Source: Mucilaginibacter robiniae (GTDB lineage: Bacteria > Bacteroidota > Bacteroidia > Sphingobacteriales > Sphingobacteriaceae). From it: DNA of 64,000 bases. The stretch lies in NCBI RefSeq assembly GCF_012849215.1, contig NZ_CP051682.1:2232001-2296000 (forward strand), read 5' to 3'. Under the pieces are notes generated by a model that was not told where the DNA came from, searched no databases, and saw only the letters and a program-made list of their open reading frames with translations. This document shows positions 1 through 9,401 of the stretch, piece after piece (positions within the stretch are counted from its first letter, which is position 1; every line of letters starts with the position of its first letter). The translations under genes were made by a program, and so were the position numbers.

Positions 1-1382
1 ATCTGCGCCATCAACTCAGCTTCTACAACAACCTTTTCGCCTACCATGCCAATGCCTTTCATTTGAGCTATACCACGGCGTATAGGTGCGCTTAAATCGC
101 AACGGAATATCAGCGTATCGCCTGGCAATACTTTTTCTTTAAAGCGGGCATTCTCAATTTTCAAGAACAGTGTCAGGTAGTTTTCAGGGTCTGGTACGGT
201 GTTTAATACCAGTATGCCGCCGGTTTGCGCCATAGCTTCTACCTGCAATACGCCTGGCATTACCGGTGCTCCGGGAAAATGGCCTGGGAAGAAAGGCTCA
301 TTCATGGTTACCGATTTTACCCCTACTACGTGAGTTTTGGTCAGCTCGATAATTTTGTCAACCAGCAGCATAGGCGGCCGGTGTGGCAAAATATTCATAA
401 TCTGAACGGTATCATATATCGCTTTGGCGTTCGGGTTATATACCTTAATGTGCTTGCGGCTACGCTCTTTTTTAATCAAAGCTTTAATTTTTTTAGCAAA
501 TGCTACGTTAGCTGCATGGCCGGGTCGAGCAGCCATAATATGGCCGCGTAGCGGAACGCCAACTAAAGCCAAGTCGCCAATCATATCTAACAGTTTATGA
601 CGGGCAGGCTCATTCTGATGGCGTAGTTCAATATTATTCAGGATGCCTTGCGGCGCTATATTAATATCTTTACGATTAAATAGCGTAGCCAGATGCGCCA
701 GTTCGGCTTCATCTACATGCTTATCAACTACTACTATAGCATTATTAATATCGCCGCCTTTAATCAGGTTGTGCTTTAACAGCATTTCTAACTCGTGCAA
801 AAAGCAGAAGGTACGGCAGCTGGCAATTTCTTTTTTAAACTCGGTAATGGATGATATGGTAGCATGTTGCGTACCCAATACCGGCGAGTTATAATCAACC
901 ATACAGGTAAAGCGGTAATCATCATCCAGCGGCATGGCTACCATTTCTACCTTACGGTCGGTTTCAGAGTAATGAATATTGTACGGGATGTGGTAATACT
1001 CGCGGTCAGCATCCTGATCTTGATAACCGGCTTCCTGCAAAGCATCTACAAAGAACATAGAACTGCCATCCATGATTGGTGTTTCCGGTCCGTTTAGATC
1101 AATCAGCACATTATCAATTTCCAGACCTACCAAAGCAGCAAGCACGTGTTCAACCGTACTTACACTGGCGCCATTCTGGCTTATGGTGGTACCTCTTGAG
1201 GTATCGGTTACATTATCAACGTCGGCATCAATAACGGGCGATCCTTCCAAATCAATCCTTCTGAATTTAAACCCATGGTTTTCAGGCGCTGGGTTAAAAG
1301 TCATGGTTACGCTTTCGCCGGTATGCAACCCTGTGCCCGATACGGCAACCGATGTTTTAATAGTTCTCTGCTTCACGTTCAT
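1..1382 (-). CDS. lpxC/fabZ: Bifunctional LpxC-FabZ fusion, 3' end outside window
   Basis: The N-terminal ~305 residues are UDP-3-O-acyl-N-acetylglucosamine deacetylase, the committed zinc-dependent step of lipid A synthesis. The C-terminal part is the 3-hydroxyacyl-ACP dehydratase FabZ of fatty-acid synthesis. The LpxC zinc motifs VEHVLAAL and [14 protein letters not shown] (HxxxD) are present. The FabZ motifs [11 protein letters not shown] and [10 protein letters not shown] carry the catalytic His, and the reading frame runs off the window just after VEAELMAQ. This LpxC-FabZ fusion is normal in Bacteroidota. The start is the ATG whose complement is at 1380-1382 (protein begins MNVKQRT). lpxD lies 22 bp upstream on the same strand, so the genes form a lipid A operon in which lpxA is expected next, outside the window. 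Soluble cytoplasmic protein. The assignment is very secure; only the missing 3' end is uncertain. Confidence 0.96.
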   Translation of the reverse strand, partial: MNVKQRTIKTSVAVSGTGLHTGESVTMTFNPAPENHGFKFRRIDLEGSPVIDADVDNVTDTSRGTTISQNGASVSTVEHVLAALVGLEIDNVLIDLNGPETPIMDGSSMFFVDALQEAGYQDQDADREYYHIPYNIHYSETDRKVEMVAMPLDDDYRFTCMVDYNSPVLGTQHATISSITEFKKEIASCRTFCFLHELEMLLKHNLIKGGDINNAIVVVDKHVDEAELAHLATLFNRKDINIAPQGILNNIELRHQNEPARHKLLDMIGDLALVGVPLRGHIMAARPGHAANVAFAKKIKALIKKERSRKHIKVYNPNAKAIYDTVQIMNILPHRPPMLLVDKIIELTKTHVVGVKSVTMNEPFFPGHFPGAPVMPGVLQVEAMAQTGGILVLNTVPDPENYLTLFLKIENARFKEKVLPGDTLIFRCDLSAPIRRGIAQMKGIGMVGEKVVVEAELMAQ

Positions 1383-1404
1383 ATAGTTTGTCGGCTACGT
1401 ACAA

Positions 1405-2454
1405 TTATTGTATTTCCTGTTGTTTGCGCAGCTCAGCGATAATTTTTTCCAGTTCTTCTATTCGTTTTTTCAATTCAGGCAATTGCTGTACAATAACCTG
1501 TGAGCGTAAATGTTCCTGGTAAGGTTGTAATATGGCACCACCCCACTTTTTACCGGGTTCTTTAATAGTTCGGTTAACGCCGGTTTTTGCTTGTATTTGC
1601 GTGCCTTTAGCTATGCTAATGTGCCCTACTATACCTACCTGGCCACCAATGGTAGCATTTTCTTCTATTTTGGTACTTCCCGAAACACCAGTTTGCGCTG
1701 CAATTACGGTGTTAGAGCCTATTTCAACATTATGGGCTATTTGTATCAGGTTATCTAACTTCACACCTTTACGTATCAGGGTTGACCCCATGGTAGCACG
1801 GTCAATGGTAGTATTGGAACCTATTTCAACCGAATCTTCAACGACAACGTTGCCTATCTGGCTTATTTTGTTGTAAGTACCATCGGCCGAAGGTGCAAAG
1901 CCAAATCCATCACTGCCTATAACAGCGCCCGAATGTATAATAACTTGATTACCAATTACACAATCAAAATATACTTTGGCACCGGCAAATAGCGTAACCG
2001 TATCACCAAGAACCACGTTATCGCCCACATAAGCGTGCGGATATATTTTACAATTATCGCCAATTTTTACATCAGCACCAATGTAAGCAAAAGCTCCAAT
2101 ATATACGTTGTTACCTATAGTAGCTGAAGGGTGTATAAAGCAAGGTTGCTCAATACCGCTTTTATTAAGCCGCAGGGAATTGAATTTTTCAAGCAGTACA
2201 GAAAAAGCGCTGTAAGCATTATCAGTACGAATCAGGGTAGCTTGCACCGGCTCGGTAAGATTAAGGTCTTTATTGACAATAACTACCGAGGCTTGAGTAG
2301 TATATAAATACTGCTCATATTTCGGATTAGCTAAAAAAGATAGGCATCCTTTTTTAGCTTCTTCAATTTTGGCCAATTGGCTAACGGTTTTTTGCGGGTC
2401 GCCTTCAACCGTACCTTTCAGCAGCAAACTTATTTCCAGAGCAGTAAATTGCAT
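1405..2454 (-). CDS. lpxD: UDP-3-O-(3-hydroxyacyl)glucosamine N-acyltransferase
   Basis: LpxD transfers a 3-hydroxyacyl chain from acyl-ACP to the 2-amino group of the UDP-glucosamine product of LpxC, in the third step of lipid A synthesis. The 349-residue length is normal. An N-terminal uridine-binding domain (about 1-100) is followed by a left-handed beta-helix of hexapeptide repeats (about 105-300), visible as recurrent I-G-x-N/D turns such as [10 protein letters not shown] and [10 protein letters not shown]. The catalytic His lies in the segment [10 protein letters not shown]. The C-terminus is a charged helix (about 318-349, [19 protein letters not shown]) that would extend the trimer. 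It lies between the HD phosphohydrolase and lpxC-fabZ on the same strand with short gaps, so co-transcription is likely. Confidence 0.96.
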   Translation of the reverse strand: MQFTALEISLLLKGTVEGDPQKTVSQLAKIEEAKKGCLSFLANPKYEQYLYTTQASVVIVNKDLNLTEPVQATLIRTDNAYSAFSVLLEKFNSLRLNKSGIEQPCFIHPSATIGNNVYIGAFAYIGADVKIGDNCKIYPHAYVGDNVVLGDTVTLFAGAKVYFDCVIGNQVIIHSGAVIGSDGFGFAPSADGTYNKISQIGNVVVEDSVEIGSNTTIDRATMGSTLIRKGVKLDNLIQIAHNVEIGSNTVIAAQTGVSGSTKIEENATIGGQVGIVGHISIAKGTQIQAKTGVNRTIKEPGKKWGGAILQPYQEHLRSQVIVQQLPELKKRIEELEKIIAELRKQQEIQ

Positions 2455-2513
2455 CGGGCAAATTTAAAGGTTAAAAATTAAGCAACAAATTATTAACACA
2501 ACGCTCCATACGA

Positions 2514-3740
2514 TTAAATAAGGTCTTTAGTATAGCAAAAAATATATTTTTCTACAGTTTTGGCCAACGCTTCCAAATTTGAGTTGTCACTGGCTGTAGT
2601 AATGTCTCTTATACTGCCGTCTTTCATGAGTATTTTAATGTTCGCGTCGTTTACTTTATAAGCATTATTGCTTATAGTATCAGTAAATACGAAGTAACCC
2701 GCATCTTCGAAACTCACATTGTATTTTTTCATAGCCCGTTGGCGCAGTTCTTCTACTCTGGCAGCATCAGGTTTGGTATTGCTGATGTCAACATGGTATA
2801 AATGGCGCTGTATAAAATTTTTACAAAGTATGGCTAGTACTTTATCCGGATGACCAATCCAAACCTTTACTGAGGCTAATATATCGGTATCATCCAGGCA
2901 GGTAAAAGTTTCAATATGATGATCTTCATGAATGAAAGCTTCTTTAGTAATAGTATTAACCAAAAAATGGTTTAGAGCGGGCGTAGCAAAAAGCTGCTCA
3001 CCTGCCAAAGACAGTTTACGAGCACGATCTAAAATTTTACCCAGTAGCTGCTCGCCGGCGGTAACAGTTTTGTGCAGATATACCTGCCAGTACATGAGCC
3101 TGCGGGCTACCAGAAATTTTTCAATCGAGTAAATGCCTTTTTCTTCTACCACAATACTGTCATCAACCACCCGCAGCATTTTAATAATACGTTCTGAACT
3201 GATTATACCTTCAGATACGCCAGTGTAAAAACTGTCACGGTTCAGGTAATCCAAACGGTCCATATCCAGTTGGCTGGATACCAGTTCATGTAAAAACCTT
3301 TTCGGATAGGTATCATTAAAAATTTCAATAGCCATATCCAGAAAGCCACCAAAACGCTCATTCAGTTTGTTCATGAGCAAGGTTGATATATCTTCGTGGT
3401 CGATACCTTTTACTATATTTTTTTCAAGCGCGTGCGAAAATGGGCCATGACCAATATCATGCAATAAAATTGCAATCATGGCAGCCTGCTGTTCGTCGGC
3501 GGTTAATTTTTCACCTTTATCGCATAAAGTTTGCAGGGCCAGGCTCATGAGGTGCATGGCACCTAAAGCATGATGAAAACGGGTATGTAATGCGCCCGGA
3601 TACACCAGATGCGTCATGCCCAGCTGTTTGATATACCGGAGACGTTGAAAGTAAGGGTGTTCCATCAAGTCAAACACCAAATCGGTAGGGATAGTGATGA
3701 AACCGTAAACCGGATCGTTAATAATTTTTTTCTTGTTCAA
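2514..3740 (-). CDS. HD-domain phosphohydrolase
   Basis: A 408-residue HD-superfamily metal-dependent phosphohydrolase related to dGTPase-like proteins. The metal motif is seen as HTRFHHALGAMHL near residues 52-64 and LLHDIGHGPFSHALE near 92-106, followed by SSQLDMDRLDYLNRDS near 155-170, which supplies the distal Asp. Members are soluble and hydrolyse phosphate esters of nucleotides, but the natural substrate of this Bacteroidota subgroup is not known to me and the sequence does not decide it. The gene is the first of the minus-strand run HD - lpxD - lpxC/fabZ, 59 bp before lpxD. This order is common in the phylum. The divergent gene porX starts 140 bp away. Confidence 0.9.
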   Translation of the reverse strand: MNKKKIINDPVYGFITIPTDLVFDLMEHPYFQRLRYIKQLGMTHLVYPGALHTRFHHALGAMHLMSLALQTLCDKGEKLTADEQQAAMIAILLHDIGHGPFSHALEKNIVKGIDHEDISTLLMNKLNERFGGFLDMAIEIFNDTYPKRFLHELVSSQLDMDRLDYLNRDSFYTGVSEGIISSERIIKMLRVVDDSIVVEEKGIYSIEKFLVARRLMYWQVYLHKTVTAGEQLLGKILDRARKLSLAGEQLFATPALNHFLVNTITKEAFIHEDHHIETFTCLDDTDILASVKVWIGHPDKVLAILCKNFIQRHLYHVDISNTKPDAARVEELRQRAMKKYNVSFEDAGYFVFTDTISNNAYKVNDANIKILMKDGSIRDITTASDNSNLEALAKTVEKYIFCYTKDLI

Positions 3741-3792
3741 GCTAGTGCTGTAATACTTTACAAAAGTGTTAAATTAACATAAGCTGTAAGCA

Positions 3793-3800
3793 TATATTTG
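3793..3800 (+). promoter_or_regulatory. Possible -7 promoter box upstream of porX
   Basis: The sequence TATATTTG matches the Bacteroidota -7 consensus TAnnTTTG and lies 81 bp before the porX ATG. No clear TTG -33 box is present at the expected spacing (the region near 3767-3772 reads GTGTTA), so this is only a candidate. Confidence 0.3.
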
Positions 3801-3880
3801 TTAATTTTTACAAACAGGCGCCAAGTTGGTACAACAAAACATAAGGATAGAAGTTATAATCCAATCAAAATAGCATAAAA

Positions 3881-5431
3881 ATGCAGGAAACTACGATACT
3901 CTGGGCTGATGATGAGATTGATTTATTGAAGCCTCATATATTATTTTTAAATGAAAAAGGCTACAAAGTAAAAACTGTAACCAATGGTATGGATGCAGTA
4001 GATGCTTTTCGTAGCAACTATTACGACTTGGTTTTTCTGGATGAAAATATGCCTGGGCTTACCGGATTGGAAACCCTTTCACAAATTAAAAGCATTAACA
4101 ACGATATACCGGTAGTACTGATTACCAAAAATGAGGAAGAGCCCATGATGGAAGATGCCATAGGCTCGCGCATTGATGATTATTTGATTAAGCCCGTTAA
4201 CCCGAAACAGGTACTGCTAACGGTTAAAAAGCTAACTGAAAATAAACGCCTGGTTACGGAAAAAACTACCATGGCCTACCAGCAGGACTTTAGAAGCCTG
4301 GGTATGACCCTGAATGATAACCTGAACTATCAGGAATGGGTGGATGTATATAAAAAGCTAATTTATTGGGAACTTGAACTGGAGCGACTGGAAGACGCCG
4401 GCATGCACGAAATTTTGACGCTGCAAAAAGCTGAGGCCAACGTACAGTTTTGCAAGTTTATTGAAAAGAACTATCTGAACTGGCTCAAAAACCCGGATCA
4501 GGCACCTATACTATCGCACCAGCTATTTAAAAAGAAGGTTTTTCCAAAGCTGGATAATGTGCCGGTGTTTTTTATATTGATTGATAATTTACGGTACGAT
4601 CAGTTCCGGATTATCAACCCGATTATATCTGAGTACTTCAGGTTGGAAGAGGAAGATACTTACTACAGTATTTTACCTACAGCTACCCAATATGCACGTA
4701 ACGCCATATTTGCCGGTTTGATGCCGTTAGACATGGAAAAGCGTTTTCCGGGTATGTGGCAGAACGACGAGGATGAAGGTGGTAAAAACTTGCACGAAGA
4801 AAGTTTTCTGGGCGATAACCTTAAACGTACCCTGCGCAAAGATTGTAAATTCTCGTACCATAAAATACTGAACATTGATGAAGGGCGTGCTTTAAATGAC
4901 TCGGTAAATAACTTAATGGGTAATGAGCTGAATGTAGTAGTGTACAACTTTGTCGATATGTTATCGCACGCCCGTACCGATATGCAAATGATACGTGAGT
5001 TGGCTAGTGATGATGCCGCTTACCGTTCACTTACGCTATCCTGGTTTGAGCATTCACCATTGCTGGATTTGCTAAAATTCCTGTCGCAAAAGCAAGTGAA
5101 AGTAATTATCACTACCGATCATGGTACTATTCGGGTAAAAACACCAAGTAAAATTATTGGTGATAAAAATACCAATACCAACTTACGCTACAAGCAAGGT
5201 AAAAACCTGAACTTTAATGCGAAAGAGGTATTTCATATCCGTAACCCGCATGATGCCATGTTGCCTAAGTTACACGTAAGTTCCAGCTTTGCCTTTGCTA
5301 AAGAAGACAGCTACTTTGTGTACCCCAACAACTATAACCATTTCGTAAACTTCTATAATGAAACCTTCCAGCATGGTGGTATATCATTAGAAGAAATGAT
5401 TATACCGGTGGTTACTTACGGCGTAAAGTAA
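3881..5431 (+). CDS. porX: PorX: response regulator with PglZ/alkaline-phosphatase domain
   Basis: PorX is the response regulator that, with the kinase PorY, controls the type IX secretion system in Bacteroidota. Residues 1-120 are a receiver domain with acidic residues near 10-11, phospho-acceptor Asp54 (FLDENMPG) and Lys104 (LIKPVN). Residues about 220-510 form a PglZ domain of the alkaline-phosphatase superfamily. Its metal and catalytic residues are visible: Asp235 in LIDNLRYD, Thr267/Thr269 in PTATQYARN, Asp359 and His363 in FVDMLSHARTD, Asp413-His414 in TTDHGTIRVK, and a late His in FQHGGISLEE. The 516-residue length matches the family. Zinc phosphodiesterase activity on nucleotides is known for characterised PorX proteins. 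It stands alone, upstream of tsaE. The porY kinase is not in the window. Confidence 0.95.
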   Translation: MQETTILWADDEIDLLKPHILFLNEKGYKVKTVTNGMDAVDAFRSNYYDLVFLDENMPGLTGLETLSQIKSINNDIPVVLITKNEEEPMMEDAIGSRIDDYLIKPVNPKQVLLTVKKLTENKRLVTEKTTMAYQQDFRSLGMTLNDNLNYQEWVDVYKKLIYWELELERLEDAGMHEILTLQKAEANVQFCKFIEKNYLNWLKNPDQAPILSHQLFKKKVFPKLDNVPVFFILIDNLRYDQFRIINPIISEYFRLEEEDTYYSILPTATQYARNAIFAGLMPLDMEKRFPGMWQNDEDEGGKNLHEESFLGDNLKRTLRKDCKFSYHKILNIDEGRALNDSVNNLMGNELNVVVYNFVDMLSHARTDMQMIRELASDDAAYRSLTLSWFEHSPLLDLLKFLSQKQVKVIITTDHGTIRVKTPSKIIGDKNTNTNLRYKQGKNLNFNAKEVFHIRNPHDAMLPKLHVSSSFAFAKEDSYFVYPNNYNHFVNFYNETFQHGGISLEEMIIPVVTYGVK

Positions 5432-5467
5432 ACGAAGGTTAATTTTGTATAGATTCTGCTTATAGAA

Positions 5468-5529
5468 AAGGAACAAAGCTATAGAGACATTAAGTATACT
5501 GCTTACTGCGCAAAATGGCTTTGTTCCTT
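5468..5529 (+). terminator. Long-loop inverted repeat after porX
   Basis: AAGGAACAAAGC (5468-5479) and GCTTTGTTCCTT (5518-5529) are perfect 12-bp inverted arms separated by 38 bases, placed between porX and tsaE. A terminator or an attenuating stem is plausible. The loop is long and there is no strong U-run. Confidence 0.35.
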
Positions 5530-5565
5530 GTAATAATGATTAATCTATATGTTTAAAAAATAAAC

Positions 5566-5994
5566 ATGCAAACATTAATCAACCTCACGCTTTCTTCACC
5601 AGCCGAACTACCAGGCGCTGCCCAAACTTTGCTGGACTTTGCGGGCCAGCAAAAAATATTTTTGTTTTATGGCGATATGGGGGCTGGTAAAACCACATTT
5701 ATTAAAGCGTTGTGTAAACAGCTGGGTATAGAGGAGTCGGTAAGTAGCCCGACATTTTCTATTGTAAATGAATATGCAGGTACACCGGTAACCGTTTATC
5801 ATTTTGATTTTTACCGCCTTAAAAACCAGAATGAGGCTTATGATGTGGGGTACGAAGAATATTTTTATTCGGGTGCGTACTGTTTGATAGAGTGGCCTGA
5901 AAAAATACCGGATTTACTGCCGCCTCATTATATTAAAATAATGATACAGGTAACGGCAGAACAAACACGGCATTTTAGCTTTGAATGTATTTAA
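5566..5994 (+). CDS. tsaE: tRNA threonylcarbamoyladenosine biosynthesis ATPase TsaE
   Basis: TsaE is the small P-loop ATPase that works with TsaB, TsaC and TsaD to place N6-threonylcarbamoyladenosine on position 37 of ANN-decoding tRNAs. The 142-residue protein has the Walker A motif GDMGAGKTTFIK (about 36-47), the switch-like segment SSPTFSIVNEY (about 60-70), and the conserved HFDFYRL and LIEWPEKI segments. Length and motif order are those of the family. It is cytoplasmic and essential in most bacteria. The alanine dehydrogenase-like gene follows 82 bp downstream on the same strand. This neighbour pair is common in Sphingobacteriaceae. Confidence 0.95.
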   Translation: MQTLINLTLSSPAELPGAAQTLLDFAGQQKIFLFYGDMGAGKTTFIKALCKQLGIEESVSSPTFSIVNEYAGTPVTVYHFDFYRLKNQNEAYDVGYEEYFYSGAYCLIEWPEKIPDLLPPHYIKIMIQVTAEQTRHFSFECI

Positions 5995-6076
5995 AAACGA
6001 TTGTGTAAATTTGCTTATCTTCATCAGCCGAATGCTTTTATGGCTTGAATGCAAAGCATTGGTTAAAATTTGATCT

Positions 6077-7303
6077 ATGAGCTCAGGGTTATATAGTGGA
6101 TTTTCTGACGTGGCCAAGCAGGCTATGATGCAGCCGCAGGAGTCGATGCTGGAAGTAAGAAGTAAAAAGAACAAGTTATACATCGGCATCCCGCGCGAAA
6201 TATCTTTTCAGGAAAACCGGATAGCACTTACGCCTCTTTCCGTAGCATTACTGGCTAACAACGGGCATGAGGTTATCATGGAAAGTAACGCTGGTAAAGC
6301 CGCTAATTTTTTAGATAACCATTACAGTGAGCAAGGTGCCCAAATTGTATATGATATCAAAAAGGTATATGAGGCCGATATTATCATTAAAGTAGCACCA
6401 CCCATGCTACATGAGATAGAGTTGATGAAGCCTGGGCAGATACTCATTTCAACCCTACAAATGACTACACTGAAACCCGAATGCCTGCAGGCGATGATCA
6501 GTAAGCGTATTACGGCGCTTTCATTTGAAAACCTGCGCGATGAAGGTAATGTGTTGAGCGTAGTACGCGCCATGAGCGAAATTGTAGGTGCTACTTCTAT
6601 ATCTATTGCGGCCGAATATTTGAGCAATGTATTTGGTGGTAAAGGTTTAATGCTGGGCGGTATTACCGGCGTACCCCCTACCGAAATTGTAATATTAGGT
6701 GCAGGTACTGTGGGCGAATATGCAGCACGCACCGCTATATCATTAGGTGCCGAAGTTAAGGTGTTCGATCCCTCAATTTACAAGCTGCGCCGTTTGCAAA
6801 ATAATATTGGCAGCCGAGTATTTACTTCAGTAATACAGCCTATTGTGCTGGAAAAAGCAATCACTACCTGCGATGTAGTGATTGGTGCCTTACGTGCCGA
6901 AGATGGCCGCAGCCCCTGTATAATTACTGAAGAAACGGTAAGCCGCATGAAACCCAATTCGGTAATTATTGATGTAAGTATCGATCAGGGCGGCTGTTTT
7001 GAAACCTCGGAAGTTACCAACCATACCCACCCGGTGTTTCGTAAGTATGAAGTAATTCATTACTGTGTGCCTAATATAGCCTCACGTGTGGCCCGTACAG
7101 CTACTTATGCCCTTACCAATATATTTACCCCAATACTATTGGATATCGGCGAAAAAGGCGGTATCAACAATGTAATATGGCAGAAAGCAGGCGTACGCAA
7201 TGCCGTTTATATTTACAATGGTCATTTAACCAATAAGCATCTGGCCGAGCGCTTTAACATCCCGTGTAAAGATTTGGATTTGTTGATTGTTTCGCATAGG
7301 TAA
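6077..7303 (+). CDS. Alanine dehydrogenase-like NAD-dependent oxidoreductase
   Basis: A 408-residue member of the alanine dehydrogenase / PntA N-domain family. Residues about 35-170 are the catalytic N-terminal domain, beginning GIPREISFQENRIALTP with the substrate-binding Arg and Lys area. Residues about 185-330 are the Rossmann domain, with the glycine motif VILGAGTVGEYAA near 209-221 and conserved DVSIDQGGCFETS near 298-310. Alanine dehydrogenases deaminate L-alanine to pyruvate with NAD+. The Bacteroidota branch carries an extra N-terminal leader like the one seen here (MSSGLYSGFSDVAKQ), which supports the chosen start. It probably forms a transcription unit with tsaE. The substrate is inferred from the family only. 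Confidence 0.88.
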   Translation: MSSGLYSGFSDVAKQAMMQPQESMLEVRSKKNKLYIGIPREISFQENRIALTPLSVALLANNGHEVIMESNAGKAANFLDNHYSEQGAQIVYDIKKVYEADIIIKVAPPMLHEIELMKPGQILISTLQMTTLKPECLQAMISKRITALSFENLRDEGNVLSVVRAMSEIVGATSISIAAEYLSNVFGGKGLMLGGITGVPPTEIVILGAGTVGEYAARTAISLGAEVKVFDPSIYKLRRLQNNIGSRVFTSVIQPIVLEKAITTCDVVIGALRAEDGRSPCIITEETVSRMKPNSVIIDVSIDQGGCFETSEVTNHTHPVFRKYEVIHYCVPNIASRVARTATYALTNIFTPILLDIGEKGGINNVIWQKAGVRNAVYIYNGHLTNKHLAERFNIPCKDLDLLIVSHR

Positions 7304-7388
7304 GGTTAGTTGTTAAGGCATAACGTTATACAACGCTTCAAACAATTACCAGGAAAAGACATTACATAACAAATAGCTTTTTTCCGAT

Positions 7389-8369
7389 ATGAAAGGACTT
7401 AGTAAAGAATATTTTAAAAGATTATGGACCGTTTTAAAAGCCTCGTTCTCCAGCTTTTCTGATGATAATGGCTTAAAACTAAGTGCTTCTTTAGCTTACT
7501 ACACTATATTCTCATTAGCTCCGTTGTTAATTTTAGTACTTTCATTAGCCGGCATATTTCTGGGTAAAGAAGCTACTTCGGCTAGCAATAGCCTTTACCA
7601 TCAAATAAGCCACTATGTAGGTGCTGATGCCGGTAAACAGATACAGGATATTATAAAAAATTTGCAGTTTTCAGGTAAATCAGGTTTAGCATTGGTTTCA
7701 GGTATCGTTACCCTGCTTATTGGTGCCAGCAGTATTTTTCTGGAAATACAAGATTCATTAAACACTATTTGGCGGGTAAAAGCCAAACCTAAACGCGGCT
7801 GGATTAAAATATTACAAAACCGCTTCTTGTCGTTTTCATTAATTGTAAGTTTAGGCTTTATGTTACTGGCTTCGTTGCTGGTAAACATTATAGTAAATGC
7901 GGTAAGCAACAAATTAACCCACTTTTTGCCTGCCATAACCGAGCGCTTGATTGAAATCGTCAACTTGGGTATATCGTTTTTAGTAATATCTACATTGTTC
8001 GGTATCATATTTAAAGTATTGCCCGATGTAAAAATCAAATGGAGTGATGTACGTTCGGGTGCTATATTTACAGCTATATTGTTTATGGTTGGTCAGTTAC
8101 TGATTAGTATTTATTTAAAATATTCGGCTCAGGGTTCAGCTTATGGCGCAGCGGGCTCCATCATCGTATTGTTGCTTTGGATTTACTATACAGCAGCCAT
8201 ACTATACATCGGTGCGGAATTTACCCAGGTATATGCCGAGGCTAAAGGCAGCCATATTGAACCTGCTGATTATGCCGTACATGTTCAGCAAACTGAAGTA
8301 GAAAAAGATGTTGATAAATTGCCTCTGCAAAATCCTGAACTGCAAGGCCAGTTAAAGACAGATAAGTAG
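7389..8369 (+). CDS. YihY/BrkB-family inner-membrane protein (UPF0761)
   Basis: A 326-residue integral membrane protein of the YihY/virulence factor BrkB family. Several hydrophobic segments are visible, including about 40-62 (TIFSLAPLLILVLSLAGIFL), 100-120, 150-172, 185-208, 225-245 and 255-275. The family signature LSASLAYYTIFSLAPLL occurs near residues 28-45, and GAAYGAAGSIIVLLLWIYYTA-like sequence near 250-270. The function of the family is still poorly defined; transport or envelope roles have been proposed. The C-terminal 40 residues are polar and probably cytoplasmic. It stands 85 bp after the alanine dehydrogenase gene on the same strand. Confidence 0.9.
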   Translation: MKGLSKEYFKRLWTVLKASFSSFSDDNGLKLSASLAYYTIFSLAPLLILVLSLAGIFLGKEATSASNSLYHQISHYVGADAGKQIQDIIKNLQFSGKSGLALVSGIVTLLIGASSIFLEIQDSLNTIWRVKAKPKRGWIKILQNRFLSFSLIVSLGFMLLASLLVNIIVNAVSNKLTHFLPAITERLIEIVNLGISFLVISTLFGIIFKVLPDVKIKWSDVRSGAIFTAILFMVGQLLISIYLKYSAQGSAYGAAGSIIVLLLWIYYTAAILYIGAEFTQVYAEAKGSHIEPADYAVHVQQTEVEKDVDKLPLQNPELQGQLKTDK

Positions 8370-8506
8370 TCGAACTGCTAAGTTTTATACAAACAGGTAA
8401 CTGTGTCTTTTTTAGCTGACTACAAAATGGTTTTGGTAGGAATAAACAATGCAGAGAAATAACTTCAAAATGTAATATGCTACTGCTTCAAAGCTTTGTT
8501 GTGCGG

Positions 8507-8547
8507 GCAGCATACCGACCTTAAAAGCATTATGGCCAGTATGCTGC
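8507..8547. terminator. Inverted repeat between convergent genes
   Basis: GCAGCATAC (8507-8515) and GTATGCTGC (8539-8547) form a perfect 9-bp stem between the 3' ends of the YihY-type gene and the convergent small gene. It is a possible bidirectional terminator, but there is no pronounced T-run. Confidence 0.35.
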
Positions 8548-8561
8548 TTTGTGAAAGCCAA

Positions 8562-8834
8562 TTATTTTAACTGACTAATATTATCGTAAAAAGCGGTTTG
8601 TAAATCAGAAAGAGATCTTATTTTCAAGGTTTCACCATAAGTATCAAAGCACATAAACTTTGCTTTGCCAGGTTCATCCGTTTTAACCTTTTCCAAGCAA
8701 TTGAAGGTTTCAAAAAAATAATGCTTGGTAACAGTTTTACTTTGGTTGTTTGTATCAGATGAGTTAAGCCGAAAGCCAATCATGTTCATCCAATTGTGCA
8801 CCTTATCATGCAAGGTAGTGCTTAAGTTGTTCAT
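8562..8834 (-). CDS. Hypothetical 90-residue protein
   Basis: I do not recognise this protein. It is 90 residues, soluble in appearance, with no signal peptide, membrane segment or metal motif. It has aromatic segments (HYFFETFNCLEKV near 38-50) and a cysteine in the segment AKFMCFDTYGE. It is convergent with the YihY gene and stands before a long AT-rich intergenic stretch. The start ATG is preceded by AGGACCT-like sequence, which could serve as a ribosome site. The open frame and its isolated placement between intergenic spaces support a real gene, but a chance open frame is possible. Confidence 0.5.
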   Translation of the reverse strand: MNNLSTTLHDKVHNWMNMIGFRLNSSDTNNQSKTVTKHYFFETFNCLEKVKTDEPGKAKFMCFDTYGETLKIRSLSDLQTAFYDNISQLK

Positions 8835-9401
8835 AGGTCCTGTTATTAATTTATGCGAAAACTATATGATATTTTATACTAAATAATAACAGCGAACCAG
8901 TACAAATTAGCTGATTAGCTGCATGGACAACAGGCTGCACATAATTTATGCCAATTTTCTTATAAGTTTAAATTAATATCCTGATTATCAGATTAAAATG
9001 TGTATTTTATTAATATAAGTACTATAAATGATTAAACTATTATTGCGCAATAGTTAAAATATAAGAGGCAAACAATACACTGTACCTGAATATCAAACAT
9101 TTTGAACTGATTATCAGACACTACATTGTTGATATAGCTTGCATATCAGCTAATTAAAATATTTATATAGCAGTAACTTATTAGCAATGTCAACCAATCT
9201 ATCTTTTTTAGAATTATCAGTTACAGCTAGTAGTATTATGTATCATTTTTACGATCAATTAGATTAAAGCGCCTTATTATGCCTGTATGTGTAACAATCA
9301 TATGAATATTAATTATTTAATTAAAAGAAATTGAACTTTTGTAGTCTAATCCTGTAATAAGATTTACTTTTTCCATACGAATATATTGCCACACACAAAA
9401 T
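8835..9401. other. AT-rich intergenic region, no gene seen
   Basis: A 567-bp stretch with strikingly high A+T and no plausible coding frame. It separates the small minus-strand gene from the large receptor gene and presumably holds the promoters of both. I could not assign confident promoter boxes. No hairpin gene or tRNA was recognised. Confidence 0.5.
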
